DNA of 64,000 bases from Brucella sp. BE17 (GTDB lineage Bacteria; Pseudomonadota; Alphaproteobacteria; Rhizobiales; Rhizobiaceae). This document shows positions 9,342 through 19,625 of the stretch, piece after piece; the first letter of the stretch is position 1; the number at the start of each line of letters is the position of its first letter. Position numbers and translations under genes: made by a program. Location of the stretch: NCBI RefSeq assembly GCF_039545455.1, contig NZ_CP154468.1, forward strand, positions 1,054,001 through 1,118,000. Direction: 5' to 3'. The notes below the pieces were generated by a model. That model was given only the letters and a program-made list of their open reading frames with translations. It ran no database searches and was not told where the DNA came from.

Positions 9342-10391
9342 TCACCTCGGCGGCATCTTAATTTGCAGCTTCACATCCGTCGGGCGGCCTTCAGCTGCAC
9401 GATCAAATGCTTCTACTGACTTCTCAAATGGAAACGTCTCAGAGATGAGCGGCTTCAGATCCACCTTGCCGGAAGCGATCATCTGGATTGCGCGCGGATA
9501 TTGGTGCGCATAACGGAAAACCGTTTCGAACCGGACTTCCTTGGTGGAGGCCAGCGACCAGTCGACTGGTGTCGGCTCGACAGGCAGACCGACAACGACG
9601 ATACAGCCGGACGGGCGGGGCAGTTCGAGAATATGCTTCCAGATGGCAGCGGCACCGCTCGCCTCGAAGACCACATCCGCGCCCCAGCCATCGGTCGCCG
9701 CATTTACGGCCTCGGCTAGGTTGTCGTGCTTAACGTTGACGGTACGAATACCCTGATATTGCGCAGCTGTCGCCAGCTTCTCGTCGACGATATCCGCGAC
9801 GATCACCTGCGCGCAGCCACCGCCGAGAGCGGCTAGCGCGATCATGATGCCGATGGGTCCGGCGCCGATGACGACACCGATATCGCCTGGCGCAGTTTTT
9901 GCTTTTTGTACGGCCTGCAGGCCAACAGCAAAAGGTTCGACCATCGCACCTTCCGCGAAGGTTACATTGTCGGGCAGTTTGAACGTGAACTTTGCAGGGT
10001 GCACGACTTCGTTGGTTAGTACGCCGTGAATGGGCGGAGTCGCCCAGAAGGTCACTGCCGGATCTACATTGTAGATGCCAAGCTGCGAGGCGCGAGAATC
10101 TGGATCTGGAATGCCAGGCTCCATGCAGACGCGATCACCGACCTTAAGACTGCTCACACCTTCACCAACCTCGACCACCGTACCGGCGGCCTCATGGCCC
10201 AGCACCATCGGCTCGTTGACGACGAAAGGACCGATACGGCCGTGTGTGTAATAGTGCACATCCGAGCCACAGATGCCGACCGTGTGGACGGCGATCTTCA
10301 CCATTCCCGGGCCGACATTCAGCGGCAAGTCGATATCGCGCAAGGCAAGCTCGCCCTTTTTTTCAAGAACGAGCGAACGCATCATAGTCAT
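9342..10391 (-). CDS. zinc-dependent medium-chain alcohol dehydrogenase, xylitol/sorbitol dehydrogenase type
   Basis: NAD-dependent polyol or sugar-alcohol dehydrogenase, 349 residues. The catalytic zinc site is visible ([10 protein letters not shown] with C41, then LGHEAAG with H66 and E67), as is the nucleotide-binding GAGPIG loop (about 176-181). The segment that normally holds four structural-zinc cysteines reads [13 protein letters not shown] and has lost most of them, as in bacterial xylitol dehydrogenases with the FWATPPIHG signature, which is also present. It follows the ABC ATPase gene by 12 bp in the sulfatase operon, so it probably oxidises the polyol or sugar freed by desulfation. 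GAGGA precedes the start. The exact substrate is unknown. Confidence 0.85.
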   Translation of the reverse strand: MTMMRSLVLEKKGELALRDIDLPLNVGPGMVKIAVHTVGICGSDVHYYTHGRIGPFVVNEPMVLGHEAAGTVVEVGEGVSSLKVGDRVCMEPGIPDPDSRASQLGIYNVDPAVTFWATPPIHGVLTNEVVHPAKFTFKLPDNVTFAEGAMVEPFAVGLQAVQKAKTAPGDIGVVIGAGPIGIMIALAALGGGCAQVIVADIVDEKLATAAQYQGIRTVNVKHDNLAEAVNAATDGWGADVVFEASGAAAIWKHILELPRPSGCIVVVGLPVEPTPVDWSLASTKEVRFETVFRYAHQYPRAIQMIASGKVDLKPLISETFPFEKSVEAFDRAAEGRPTDVKLQIKMPPR

Positions 10392-10403
10392 ATCTGGATA
10401 TCC

Positions 10404-11414
10404 TCAAGCGGCTGCCGGTTCTACCCGGCATCCATTGCGAAATACATGGAATTTCTGGCGATTGGCTGAAGCGTAGATTTCCTGCCCTTGTAAAGCTGCA
10501 ACCTCGCGCCCTGTTCTAACGATAAACTCGCCAACATCATCGAGCTCGACATGCGCAATCGTATCGCTACCGAGCTGCTCGATGAGACGGATGCGTCCCT
10601 TCCAGTCACCGCCGTCGCGCGACAGGGTGACGTCTTCCGGACGGATACCCGCAAGCTCACCACCGAAGCGCTCGGCGGCTCCACCAGTAAGGATGTTCAT
10701 CTTCGGCGAACCGATGAAGCCCGCAACGAAAGGCGTCGCCGGTTGGTCATAGAGATCGAGCGGCGCACCCACCTGCTCGATATGACCCTTGTTAAGGACT
10801 ACGATCTGATCGGCCATCGTCATGGCCTCGATCTGGTCATGGGTGACATAGATCATCGTCGCGCCGAGCTTCTTGTGCAGATCCATCAGCTCGACACGCA
10901 TCTGGTTACGCAGTGCCGCATCGAGGTTGGAGAGCGGCTCGTCGAAGAGAAACACTTTAGGGTCACGAACGATAGCACGACCGATCGCAACACGCTGCCG
11001 CTGGCCGCCAGAAAGCTGTCCCGGCTTGCGGTCGAGATACTGGTCGAGTTGGAGAATACCGGCGGCACGCTTCACGCGCTCCTCGATCTCTGGCTTCGGC
11101 ATCTTGGCAAGCTTCAGCGAGAAGCTGACATTGTCGTAAACTGACATATGCGGATAAAGCGCATAGGACTGGAAGACCATGGCAATGCCGCGGTCGGACG
11201 GATGCGCGTTGGTAACATCCTTGCCCCCGATCGAGATCCTCCCAGCCGTTGGGCTTTCCAGGCCAGCGATCATGCGCAGCAGCGTCGACTTTCCGCAACC
11301 CGAAGGCCCGACGAGAACCGTAAACGAACCGTGCGGAATATTCAGCGACAGGTCCGGAATGACCGGCACATTTCCGAATGTCTTGTTGATATGCGAAATA
11401 TTCACTTCCGCCAT
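10404..11414 (-). CDS. ABC transporter ATP-binding protein (MalK/UgpC/SmoK type)
   Basis: Cytoplasmic ATPase of a CUT1 carbohydrate importer, 336 residues. Walker A is GPSGCGKST (36-44), the Q-loop is [13 protein letters not shown] (80-92), the ABC signature is LSGGQ (134-138), and Walker B ends in DEP (158-160). A C-terminal TOBE/MOI region follows ([14 protein letters not shown]). GGAGGAACA lies directly before the ATG. It is encoded between the sulfatase and the dehydrogenase and should energise the two permeases upstream together with the binding protein encoded divergently at 15864. At 336 residues it is at the short end for UgpC-type proteins, but all motifs are intact. Confidence 0.93.
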   Translation of the reverse strand: MAEVNISHINKTFGNVPVIPDLSLNIPHGSFTVLVGPSGCGKSTLLRMIAGLESPTAGRISIGGKDVTNAHPSDRGIAMVFQSYALYPHMSVYDNVSFSLKLAKMPKPEIEERVKRAAGILQLDQYLDRKPGQLSGGQRQRVAIGRAIVRDPKVFLFDEPLSNLDAALRNQMRVELMDLHKKLGATMIYVTHDQIEAMTMADQIVVLNKGHIEQVGAPLDLYDQPATPFVAGFIGSPKMNILTGGAAERFGGELAGIRPEDVTLSRDGGDWKGRIRLIEQLGSDTIAHVELDDVGEFIVRTGREVAALQGQEIYASANRQKFHVFRNGCRVEPAAA

Positions 11415-11466
11415 TGTTCCTCCTCCAGGGGTGCCAAAACGCCAGCGCCCGTGATGCTTTTGGTTC

Positions 11467-12933
11467 TCAGAAGTCGGCGATGCGCTGCGGTCCAGCGCCG
11501 CTCACGACCATCATTGCCGAAAAATGCTTCTGCATCAGATCCAGCTTGATTGCTTGATAGGCCGGGTCGTTCCAGTGGTCGTCAAATTCTTGCGGGTCTC
11601 TCTCTAGGTCGAACAACTCCCCCTCGTTTGCATCGTGATAGACGTTGAGCTTGTAACGACCATCGAAATACATCGATCCGCGCGAGCCGCGACCGCCGGG
11701 AAAGCCCAGCGCATCGAAGAATTCTGAAAGAACATATGGCTTGTGATTGTTGAGATTTGCCTTGCCGGTCAGCAGAGGCAGCAGCGACCTGCCCTGGTTC
11801 TGAAACGGCACCGGAAGTTCCGCCGCCTCTAGCAAGGTGGAAGGAAGATCGACCAGTTCCACCAAGGCGTCTGACTTTACGTCTTCGAGGCTGCGACCCG
11901 GATAGGAAATGATAAGCGGCACATGCACCAGCCCTTCATAGAACCGGCAGCCCTTGTAGAGAAGGCCATGGTCGCCCAGCATTTCTCCATGGTCGCTCAT
12001 GAAGATCACTAGTGTATCCTGCCGCTGGCCGGTATCGTCGAGCGTCGCCATCAGCTCGCCGACCATATCGTCGATGAGTTCAATCATCGCGAAATAAGCG
12101 GCACGGATGCGCTTGGCATCATAGGAGGCCGGGGGCGTATCGTGACTTTGGCCCGCCGACTTGGTTGGCGCTGCGGGATCATAAGGAATCGTCGGATCGA
12201 CGGCGACCTTGGCCTGTTGATCGACGCCGGTAAAGCGCTTCTGATGTTCTATATCGCTATGTGCGAAGATTGGATCGGGAATAGAGTCCGGATCGACGCG
12301 GTCCATATATTCCTTTGGCGGATCGAAGGGTGGGTGCGGATCGAACAGGTTGATGGACAGCATCCACGGCTCGTCCTTGGACCGCGTCATGAAATCCTGC
12401 GCACGCTCCTTCGCCCAGGTGGTCTGATGCAGACTCGTATCGACTCCATCATAGATCGCGCCCTGCGCATGAGCGTAAGCCTTCAGCGGATCGACGCCCT
12501 TCTCGACCATCCAGTTATGGTAGTCATGGCCTTCGGGCCAGTCGGGGTTCGGATGCTGGCTCCAATAGAACTCGTCATAGCCGTCGTTCGGGCGGGTCTC
12601 GATGCGGTTCTGCGCCGCCGAGAGATGCAGCTTGCCGATCAGCCCGGTGCGATAGCCGGCATCCTGGAAGATCGTAGGCACGAGCTTTAGATGCGGTGGA
12701 AAATGGTCGTTGCCGTTGCGCTGCACCTGGTGTGCGATCGGGTACATCCCGGTCAGGAATGAGGAACGGCTCGGCGTACAGATAGGGCTCTGCGTATAGG
12801 CGTTCTTGAAGGCGACGCCCTTTTTGGCAAGCGCGTCGATATTGGGGGTCCGCGCTCCGGCAAAACCGAGACACGACAGCGTATCCCAGCGCTGCTGATC
12901 GGTGCAGATCCAAAGAATATTCGGCTTTCTCAT
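11467..12933 (-). CDS. type I sulfatase (alkaline-phosphatase superfamily), cytoplasmic
   Basis: Sulfuric ester hydrolase of 488 residues. [14 protein letters not shown] at the N-terminus gives the first metal ligand (D12). The maturation motif SPICTPSR holds C52, which must become formylglycine. [15 protein letters not shown] supplies the second metal-binding pair. There is no signal peptide, so it acts in the cytoplasm. The ATG at 12933 was chosen because GAGG lies 7 nt upstream; the frame extends to 13014 without family resemblance. It is closely similar along its whole length to the sulfatase at 17249, including the conserved [14 protein letters not shown] segment. It lies within the transporter operon. 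The substrate is probably a small imported sulfate ester. Confidence 0.92.
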   Translation of the reverse strand: MRKPNILWICTDQQRWDTLSCLGFAGARTPNIDALAKKGVAFKNAYTQSPICTPSRSSFLTGMYPIAHQVQRNGNDHFPPHLKLVPTIFQDAGYRTGLIGKLHLSAAQNRIETRPNDGYDEFYWSQHPNPDWPEGHDYHNWMVEKGVDPLKAYAHAQGAIYDGVDTSLHQTTWAKERAQDFMTRSKDEPWMLSINLFDPHPPFDPPKEYMDRVDPDSIPDPIFAHSDIEHQKRFTGVDQQAKVAVDPTIPYDPAAPTKSAGQSHDTPPASYDAKRIRAAYFAMIELIDDMVGELMATLDDTGQRQDTLVIFMSDHGEMLGDHGLLYKGCRFYEGLVHVPLIISYPGRSLEDVKSDALVELVDLPSTLLEAAELPVPFQNQGRSLLPLLTGKANLNNHKPYVLSEFFDALGFPGGRGSRGSMYFDGRYKLNVYHDANEGELFDLERDPQEFDDHWNDPAYQAIKLDLMQKHFSAMMVVSGAGPQRIADF

Positions 12934-12997
12934 TACAAACCTCATCTGTGCCCGGAACGCACTCGTTTCGGGAAAATCCGTAAAATCAGCTAATGTG

Positions 12998-13819
12998 TCA
13001 GCCCTTGACGCCACCTGCAGTCGTCTGGACCAGGTATTTGCGAATGAAGATCGAGAAGATCAGCACAGGCAGAAGGATCAGCACACCAGCTGCAGCCACC
13101 TTGCCCCACTCAGTACCCTCATAGGCCATGTAGTTCAGGATCGCGACGGCCGCCGTCTTGGCGTCGAAACGTGTCAGCGTCAGCGCGAAGAGGAACTCGT
13201 TCCACGAGAAGATAAACACCAGGATAGCGGTCGAGGCGATACCCGGCGCGGCCATCGGTATTGCGATCTTCGTGAGGATCTGAAACCGGCGTGCACCATC
13301 GACCACTGCCGCTTCCTCAATCTCGCCGGGGATCGTGTCGAAGAACGAAATCATAATCCAGATCGCTAGCGGGACGGTAAAGACGGTGTTGATGATCACC
13401 AGGCCAAGCTTGGTATCCATCAGGCCGACTTCACGAAACGCGATGTAATAGGGGATGACATAAATCATGCCCGGTGCCGCGCGAACCAGAAGCACCCACG
13501 ATAAAAGCCCTGGCTTCAACTTGGAGCGCAGGCGCGACAATCCGTAAGCGGTCGGGATGGCCAGCATCATGCTCAGGATAACCGTCATGACCGAGACGAC
13601 GATTGAGTTGAAGAAAGAGTGCATGAACTTCGCGTCGCCGAGAACGTCTCGGTAATTCTGCAGGACAGGGCTGGCAAACATAACCGGCGGCTTCTGGAAG
13701 ATCGTCAGCTGATCCTTGAAGGATGTCGAGACCATCCAAATGACGGGAGCCAACAGGAATATGATGAACAGATAAGCGATCGTATAGCAGACCACCTTTT
13801 CCCAGGCGCGGGTTTTCAT
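12998..13819 (-). CDS. sugar ABC transporter permease (MalG-like)
   Basis: Inner-membrane permease of 273 residues with about six hydrophobic helices, beginning TIAYLFIIFLLAPVIWM. The EAA loop that docks on the ATPase is present (EEAAVVDGARRFQILTKIAI, about 190-209). TNFKD-like STSFKDQ follows the first helix, as in MalG-type proteins. Its start overlaps the stop of the upstream permease by 4 nt, indicating translational coupling. It forms the heterodimeric channel of the sulfatase-linked importer. Confidence 0.92.
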   Translation of the reverse strand: MKTRAWEKVVCYTIAYLFIIFLLAPVIWMVSTSFKDQLTIFQKPPVMFASPVLQNYRDVLGDAKFMHSFFNSIVVSVMTVILSMMLAIPTAYGLSRLRSKLKPGLLSWVLLVRAAPGMIYVIPYYIAFREVGLMDTKLGLVIINTVFTVPLAIWIMISFFDTIPGEIEEAAVVDGARRFQILTKIAIPMAAPGIASTAILVFIFSWNEFLFALTLTRFDAKTAAVAILNYMAYEGTEWGKVAAAGVLILLPVLIFSIFIRKYLVQTTAGGVKG

Positions 13820-14700
13820 GACTTGCCCCTCCCCTCGGCTCGCGCGATTTTGACCAGGAACGGTGCGCAGAGAGCCATCATAACCATGAAGAAAAAGAAG
13901 ATTATAGTCGCGGCATAATCGATCTTCAGGTAGTCGAAGCCGGTCACATAGGCATAGTAGTTGACGGGTTCGGTGGATCCCGCAGGCCCGCCGCCGGTCA
14001 GAATAAAGATGATCGGGAAGATCGCCAGAGCTTCAAGCACGCGGAAGACGATGACCGTATTGATAACCGGTCGGATCGCCGGCATCGAAATATACCAATG
14101 GCTTTGCAACCAGCCTGCGCCATCAATGGTCGCTGCCTCGTATTGCTCCTTATCGACCGTCTCCAGCGCTGAGAGCAGCAGCAGCGCGACGAAAGGCGTA
14201 CCGACCCAGGTCGAGGCGACGATCACGACCATCAGTGCCGAGAACGGCATGTTGAGGAGGTCGAATTCGAGATTACTGCCCAGAAGACCGCCCATATAGC
14301 TAAGACCACCGGCGCCCGGCACCAAGAAAAGTTTCCACAAAAGGCCACTGACGGCAGGCGGAATGACGGACGGAAGAAGGAATGTAAGCCGCATCCATTT
14401 CGTCCCCGTCAGCTTTTCCTTCATCACGATAGCCAATGCCAGGCCGATCACCAGCTGCGCGGCAACAGGAAAGATGATCAACTCGGCCATGACGATGAGG
14501 GAGTTGATGAAGCGGTCGTCGGAGATCAGGGACCAATAGTTTTCCGCGCCATGAAAGATCGGCGGCATCATCGATGTTGGATCGATATAATAAAGGCTGA
14601 CGATGAAGGTGTAGATGATCGGCAAGATAGTGACGCCGGCAAGCAGCACGAAACAGGGCAGAATAAGCGCCCATAGGTCACCGTTACGTTTTGTAAGCAT
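13816..14700 (-). CDS. sugar ABC transporter permease (MalF/UgpA-like)
   Basis: Inner-membrane permease of 294 residues and first gene of the six-gene minus-strand operon. Helices include LWALILPCFVLLAGVTILPI near the N-terminus. The EAA loop is YEAATIDGAGWLQSHWYISM (about 197-216). A strong ribosome-binding site (GGGAGGAG) precedes the ATG. It pairs with the MalG-like protein encoded next to it. The operon promoter must lie in the roughly 100 bp between this gene and the LysR gene at 14799, unless transcription reads through from the LysR promoter. Confidence 0.92.
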   Translation of the reverse strand: MLTKRNGDLWALILPCFVLLAGVTILPIIYTFIVSLYYIDPTSMMPPIFHGAENYWSLISDDRFINSLIVMAELIIFPVAAQLVIGLALAIVMKEKLTGTKWMRLTFLLPSVIPPAVSGLLWKLFLVPGAGGLSYMGGLLGSNLEFDLLNMPFSALMVVIVASTWVGTPFVALLLLSALETVDKEQYEAATIDGAGWLQSHWYISMPAIRPVINTVIVFRVLEALAIFPIIFILTGGGPAGSTEPVNYYAYVTGFDYLKIDYAATIIFFFFMVMMALCAPFLVKIARAEGRGKS

Positions 14701-14798
14701 GCATGCTCCTCCCGACTGAAGGAGCTAACGGGAAGTTCGACCGGGATCAAATACCAATTGTCGATACGATATTCAAAAAACTGATAATCCGTTTACCG

Positions 14799-15707
14799 TC
14801 AAGAGTTTGGTTTGACGAAATGGCTGGGAAACCGCTCGATGCAGCGGCGTTTGCATAGAGTTTGAAACTGCTTTGTAACCGGCTTTACGAGATCTGAGCG
14901 TAGGAATAATGCTCCTGAAATCATCGCGGTAGAGATTGGATCGAGACACAGCCCGACAACGGCATGTTTCACGAAAAGCCGCTCGAAAAGAATCGACGTC
15001 GACATGAGCAAATCGGTATTGCGGATCAACTCGACCGTGCTGGTCATCCTGTTCGTGGCAACGGCGTAATTTCGCTTGGTGACCTTCCATCGATTGGGAT
15101 CGTGATCGTATTCAAAGACATGTCGGATCCAACCCTCAGCATCGAGATCGTCGGCGGAAACGATCGGCTTCTTGCGAAGAGGATGACCTTCCCGACAATA
15201 GACCTGATACTGCGCCGCGATCATCGGCTCAAATTGCTGTGTCGATCCGTAGTCATAGGAAGGCGAAACGATGCCGTAAGCGAGATCATATTCCCCACTC
15301 TTGATACCATTGACGCGGGTATCGTGATTGACGACATCCAGCGTGACGAGCACATTAGGACGGGTAACGCGGAATTCCGCGACGATTTCGGGAAGAATGG
15401 TATATCCCCAGGTATCGCCTGCACAAATCCTCAAGGTGAGATTACCACCGATCGCGTCATAGATGATGCGCTCTTCCGCATCCCGGATGGTGCGCAAGGC
15501 GCGACTGGCATATTGATAAAGCGTGCGGCCAGCTGATGTCAGCTCTACCCCGGCAGAGGTGCGCCTGAAAAGCTGGGTTTTGAAGCGTAGCTCCAGAATC
15601 GAAATCGATCTCGACAATGCCGGTTGGGAAAGATTCAGTACTGCGGCCGCGCGCGACACGTTGCCCGCCTCCGCCACCGCCAGAAATCGCTCGAACTCGT
15701 CCATCAT
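14799..15707 (-). CDS. LysR-family transcriptional regulator
   Basis: DNA-binding regulator of 302 residues. The N-terminal winged HTH is classic (FLAVAEAGNVSRAAAVLN, LSQPALSRSISILE). The rest is the periplasmic-binding-protein-like effector domain (LTLRICAGDTWGYTILPEIV and onward). It stands between the minus-strand transporter operon, transcribed in the same direction, and the divergent solute-binding protein gene, the usual place for the regulator of such a locus. The co-inducer is presumably the transported sulfate ester or its desulfated product. Two consecutive ATG codons make the exact start ambiguous by one residue. Confidence 0.9.
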   Translation of the reverse strand: MMDEFERFLAVAEAGNVSRAAAVLNLSQPALSRSISILELRFKTQLFRRTSAGVELTSAGRTLYQYASRALRTIRDAEERIIYDAIGGNLTLRICAGDTWGYTILPEIVAEFRVTRPNVLVTLDVVNHDTRVNGIKSGEYDLAYGIVSPSYDYGSTQQFEPMIAAQYQVYCREGHPLRKKPIVSADDLDAEGWIRHVFEYDHDPNRWKVTKRNYAVATNRMTSTVELIRNTDLLMSTSILFERLFVKHAVVGLCLDPISTAMISGALFLRSDLVKPVTKQFQTLCKRRCIERFPSHFVKPNS

Positions 15708-15863
15708 TCAGCCTTTATTCGTTTTTTGCATAGCTTATAAGAAATGACGATTAGAACAAGCTCGCCATGTCATGCGATGGTGAATATGAGGAAAATAAGG
15801 TGGCCCTTTAGAAACTGTGGGGTCGATCCCTGTAAACCGCCGGCGCCATTGGAGGAGACATTT
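15708..15863. promoter_or_regulatory. divergent regulator/solute-binding-protein promoter region
   Basis: This 156-bp gap separates the LysR gene from the divergently transcribed solute-binding protein gene. It contains a short perfect palindrome, CTTATAAG, at 15734-15741 in an AT-rich stretch, a plausible part of a LysR site. The assignment as a LysR operator is inference from position; the T-N11-A pattern alone is too weak to prove it. Confidence 0.4.
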
Positions 15864-17174
15864 ATGGCCAGGAGTTTTTCTATCGCAATGACCGCTGCGC
15901 TGGCAGCTACGGTGATGAGCAGTTTGTCAGCATTGGCTCAGGACAAAGCCTTCGATGGAGCGACGATCCGTCTGCTGACTACCAACCAGCCTTGGGATGT
16001 CGAGCTTCAAAAGCGCGCCAAGGCGTTCGAAGACAAGACGGGCGCGAAGGTCGAGTTCGATATGTACTCGCTGACACAGACCGCACAGAAGGTTGCCGTC
16101 GAGCTGGCGTCTAAGTCCCCCGCATACGACATCGTCTGGGTGGAATCGAGCGATGTGGCCCGTTTCGCACCGGGCAAGTTCCTCGAGCCGCTGACCGCAC
16201 AGGTCAAGGACGATGCTCAGTACAATCTCGCCGACCTCATCCCCTCGACGGTGAAGGGCTTCAGCGTCAAGGACGACCTTTACGGCCTGCCGCATTTCGC
16301 AGCTACACAAATCCTCTACTATCGCGGCGACATGTTCAAGGAAGCCGGGATTTCCGGCCCGCCAAAGACTTTCGACGAGTTCGTCGAGTACTGTAAAAAG
16401 CTCCCCAAACCTTGCACGGCGCTGCGTGGCAAGCCGAGCACTAGCGAGAACGTTTGGTACTGGACGCAGATATTCCTCGGCAACGGCGCGAAGTGGGTCA
16501 AGAACTACCCAGACGATATGACGCCGACCATTAATTCGCCGGAGGCGGTCAAATCTGTCGAACTATATGCCGACCTGATCAAGAACTATTCGATCCCTGG
16601 CTCGATTTCCGCAAGCTATGACGAAGTTGTCGCCGCGATGCAGCAGGGCCAGATCGCTATGACGATCGATGGCGCACCGCTCGCAGGTCGTATGCTTGAT
16701 CCGGCTCTGTCCAAAGTGTCCGGCAAGCTCGGCTTCGCCGTTCCTCCAGGCGGTTCCGCAGGAACCTTTGCACCCTTCACCGCGCAGGGGATGAGCGTCA
16801 ATGCTTCGTCCAAGAACAAGGAAGCGGCTATCGCCTTCCTGAAATGGGCGACCAGCAAAGAGACCATGCTCGACATCGCGGCCAATAGCTCCTTCGTTGC
16901 GGTGACCCGCAGTTCGGTCTGGGATGATCCGGCATTCAAGAAGAAGCATGGCTACGATTTCGGCTTCGGCTCATTTACGGAAGCCTATGCCAATACGCTG
17001 CGTACCGCTGACGAAAACTACCGCCTGCCGATCCCGGAGTTTCGCCCAATGGGCGACCGCGTCGCGCTCGCCCTGCAGGAAGTCGCGACTGGCAAGCGCT
17101 CTGCAAAGGAAGCACTCGACGGCGCCCAGGCTGACATCGAGAAGATGTTCAAGCGCGCAAACTATATCAAGTAA
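15864..17174 (+). CDS. ABC transporter extracellular solute-binding protein (family 1, sugar type)
   Basis: Periplasmic binding component of the CUT1 importer, 436 residues. A cleavable signal peptide is evident (MARSFSIAMTAALAATVMSS, ending near SALAQ, residue 26). The mature part has the family-1 layout: IRLLTTNQPWDVELQKRAK, FEDKTGAKVEFDM, YDIVWVESSD and DLYGLPHFAATQILYYRGD. GGAGGAGA sits 5-6 nt upstream of the chosen ATG. The frame extends to 15744 without homology. It is divergent from the permease/ATPase operon and is followed after 74 bp by a sulfatase gene. The ligand is unknown but should be the sulfated substrate. Confidence 0.93.
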   Translation: MARSFSIAMTAALAATVMSSLSALAQDKAFDGATIRLLTTNQPWDVELQKRAKAFEDKTGAKVEFDMYSLTQTAQKVAVELASKSPAYDIVWVESSDVARFAPGKFLEPLTAQVKDDAQYNLADLIPSTVKGFSVKDDLYGLPHFAATQILYYRGDMFKEAGISGPPKTFDEFVEYCKKLPKPCTALRGKPSTSENVWYWTQIFLGNGAKWVKNYPDDMTPTINSPEAVKSVELYADLIKNYSIPGSISASYDEVVAAMQQGQIAMTIDGAPLAGRMLDPALSKVSGKLGFAVPPGGSAGTFAPFTAQGMSVNASSKNKEAAIAFLKWATSKETMLDIAANSSFVAVTRSSVWDDPAFKKKHGYDFGFGSFTEAYANTLRTADENYRLPIPEFRPMGDRVALALQEVATGKRSAKEALDGAQADIEKMFKRANYIK

Positions 17175-17248
17175 ACCACTTTCACTCTTCTCGAAAGAAG
17201 CAAGGCTCTCCCGCGACTCGCGAGAGAGCAGGCGGAGATTGTTGGCCA

Positions 17249-18739
17249 ATGACCAGACCGAATATTTTATGGATTTGCACCGACCAGCAGCGTTGGGACA
17301 CGATCTCCGCGCTGGGCTTCAAGGGTCTCAATACGCCTAACATCGATAGGCTAGCGCAAGACGGCGTAGCCTTCAAAAATGCCTATACGCAAAGTCCGGT
17401 CTGCACCCCAAGCCGCGCGACATTCCTGACGGGAATGTATCCCAGCGCCCACCAAGTTCAGATGAATGGTAATGAATATTTCCCCAAGCATCTAAAGCTT
17501 GTGCCGAAAATATTCGCCGAAAACGGCTATAAAACCGGATTGATCGGTAAGCTGCATCTTGCGGCCTCGCAGAACCGCTTCGAGAAGCGCGCCGACGACG
17601 GATATCAGGAATTCTACTGGAGCCACTACCCCTATCCAGACAGGACGCCGGCCGATCAGCTTCATCATCACGATTATCATGAATGGCTAAAGCGGAAGGG
17701 CGTCGATCCGGAGGCTGCGTTCGCCTATGCCAGCGAAGCGCTGTCCGATGGCGTGCCTACTGAACATCATCAGACAACTTGGGCGGGGTCGCGCGCCAGT
17801 GACTTCATCGACCGTCACAAGGATAAGCCCTGGTTTCTGTCGATCAATCTCTTCGATCCGCATCCGCCTTTCGATCCGCCAAGCGAATACATGGCTCGCA
17901 TAGACATTAATCAGGTGCCGCCGCCGGTCTTCTCACCAAGCGACCTGGAACACCAAAAGCGCTTCAAGAACGTGGATCAGCAGACTATTCATCCCGCGGA
18001 TCCACGTATCAAACCGGGCGACGCTCCGAATGCGGGCTCTGTGCCGGAAGGTCATACCTCCCATGACACACCGCCTGCAGTCTATGATGCTATGAAGATC
18101 AAAGCTGCTTATTTTGCGATGATTGAGCTGATCGATGATATGGTCGGCAATCTTGTCGAAACCCTCAGGCAGTCGGGACAGCTAGATAATACCGTGATCA
18201 TATTCATGAGCGACCACGGCGAAATGCTGGGCGATCATGGCCTGCTCTATAAGGGTTGCCGTTTCTATGAAGGGCTTGTCCATGTGCCGCTCGTCATCTC
18301 CTGCCCGTCGAAAATCTTGACAGGAGTAGTGTCCGATGCCTTGGTGGAGCTAGTCGACCTGCCCGGCACTCTGCTCGATATCTGCGATCTGCCGCCGTTA
18401 GAGCAGAATCAAGGCAAATCTCTGAAACCTCTGCTGACCGGCAATACCGGACAGGAAACGCACAAAGGATATGTGCTATGCGAATTCTTCGATGCCATAT
18501 CCTTCCCCGGCCACCGAGGGTCACGCGGCAGCATGTATTTCGACGGGCGTTATAAACTCAATCTTTACCACGATGCCTGTGAAGGTGAGCTTTTCGACCT
18601 CGAAACCGACCCTAATGAATTTAGTGATCTCTGGGCCGATCCCGCCTCTGCATTTCTGCGCAACGAGCTTGTGATCAAGCACACCGCCGCCATGCTGAAG
18701 GTTTCGGGCAAAGGCCCAAGACGGGTTGCGGACTTCTAA
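17249..18739 (+). CDS. type I sulfatase, paralogue of the operon sulfatase
   Basis: Leaderless sulfatase of 496 residues. The formylglycine motif is SPVCTPSR (C52), at the same residue number as in the paralogue at 11467-12933. The metal site motif [19 protein letters not shown] is also present. A mid-protein insertion rich in Asp/Pro/His (about 247-275) is a main difference between the two paralogues. It is probably cotranscribed with the binding protein gene 74 bp upstream. Two closely related sulfatases in one locus suggest two positions or two anomers of the same sulfated substrate, which is inference. Confidence 0.92.
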   Translation: MTRPNILWICTDQQRWDTISALGFKGLNTPNIDRLAQDGVAFKNAYTQSPVCTPSRATFLTGMYPSAHQVQMNGNEYFPKHLKLVPKIFAENGYKTGLIGKLHLAASQNRFEKRADDGYQEFYWSHYPYPDRTPADQLHHHDYHEWLKRKGVDPEAAFAYASEALSDGVPTEHHQTTWAGSRASDFIDRHKDKPWFLSINLFDPHPPFDPPSEYMARIDINQVPPPVFSPSDLEHQKRFKNVDQQTIHPADPRIKPGDAPNAGSVPEGHTSHDTPPAVYDAMKIKAAYFAMIELIDDMVGNLVETLRQSGQLDNTVIIFMSDHGEMLGDHGLLYKGCRFYEGLVHVPLVISCPSKILTGVVSDALVELVDLPGTLLDICDLPPLEQNQGKSLKPLLTGNTGQETHKGYVLCEFFDAISFPGHRGSRGSMYFDGRYKLNLYHDACEGELFDLETDPNEFSDLWADPASAFLRNELVIKHTAAMLKVSGKGPRRVADF

Positions 18740-18785
18740 CCGTTTGGTTGGAACCTGCCTGAAGAGAAGATTAACGCTTTTTAGC

Positions 18786-19046
18786 TTAAAGATAAGCTGC
18801 GCTCCATGCTAAGATGAGGATGTCGCGCTCCTCGGTGACGCGAGCCGATTCATTCTTCAGCCGCCTGATGTTCTCGGCCTCGTCGTTGCCCTTGGCGTTC
18901 GGCGCAGCAAACTTCTTCTTCCATTCGTAAAGTGAATGCTGGCTCAACCCAAGCCGCTGCGAAACCTCCGCAACCGGATAGCCTCGCTCGGTGATCTGAC
19001 GAACTGCGTCACGCTTAAACTCTTCGCTGAAATTCGATTTGCTCAT
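18786..19046 (-). pseudogene. IS3-family orfA remnant
   Basis: N-terminal orfA protein of an IS3-family element: SEEFKRDAVRQITERGYPVA, EVSQRLGLSQHSLYEWKKKF and RRLKNESARVTEERDILI. The usual end (KKAAAYFA-type, where orfB would be joined by frameshifting) is replaced by LAWSAAYL, and no orfB follows on either side, so the element is a fragment. It marks the border between the sulfatase locus and the defence island. A short inverted repeat (AGCTTA/TAAGCT, 18783-18798) overlaps its truncated end. Confidence 0.75.
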
Positions 19047-19625
19047 GATGCTCTTCTTGCCTCAAAATTAGGAAAGAAGATCTCTACTAAGCTAGGGGCT
19101 ATTCAGTTTGATCGCAGCTGTTTAGCGTACTGGACCGTATTTTCGGCTATTGCGGGATACTGTGGAGTAGAATTCGGTTGCGGGGGCAGGATTTCATCTT
19201 AACTTGCGATCTTCGCCTACGCCTACTGCAAAGCTGGAGTTTCGCGCCGCCGAGCATTGTATCGGGCTTTTTCGGGCGGTGGCGTGAAGCTTTTACGCCG
19301 GCCTGCTTATACAAATCCATCCTATTCAGAAGTCGCAGCCTCCGACGACCTCGTCACACTGATGGACATTAGTGGCCGCTCGTGCGTTAGTCGGCACGCG
19401 CAGCGATGGTCCGGGCGAGATCAGACGGCTCTTTCGATCCGCACTGGTCGCCAGTTCCGGTGATCAGAGGTCGTTAGCACAGGCTCGCGGCGATGTGTTC
19501 GTTCGAGGCCAAAAATCTGTTTCGCGAGAGAGAACACCGGGTTCACGAAAGAGGCGTCGCCCAGACTACGGAAATGGAAGCGTCGGTCCGAGCGATCGTT
19601 CTGAAGCGGCTATTGCCGGCGGGCG
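19047..19625. other. intergenic region at the left edge of the defence island
   Basis: About 580 bp with no convincing gene on either strand. Open frames here are composition-driven shadows. It lies between an IS3 remnant and a broken TIR-like gene and is probably residue of past rearrangements. I did not find the intergenic boundary element that separates modules further right. Confidence 0.5.
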
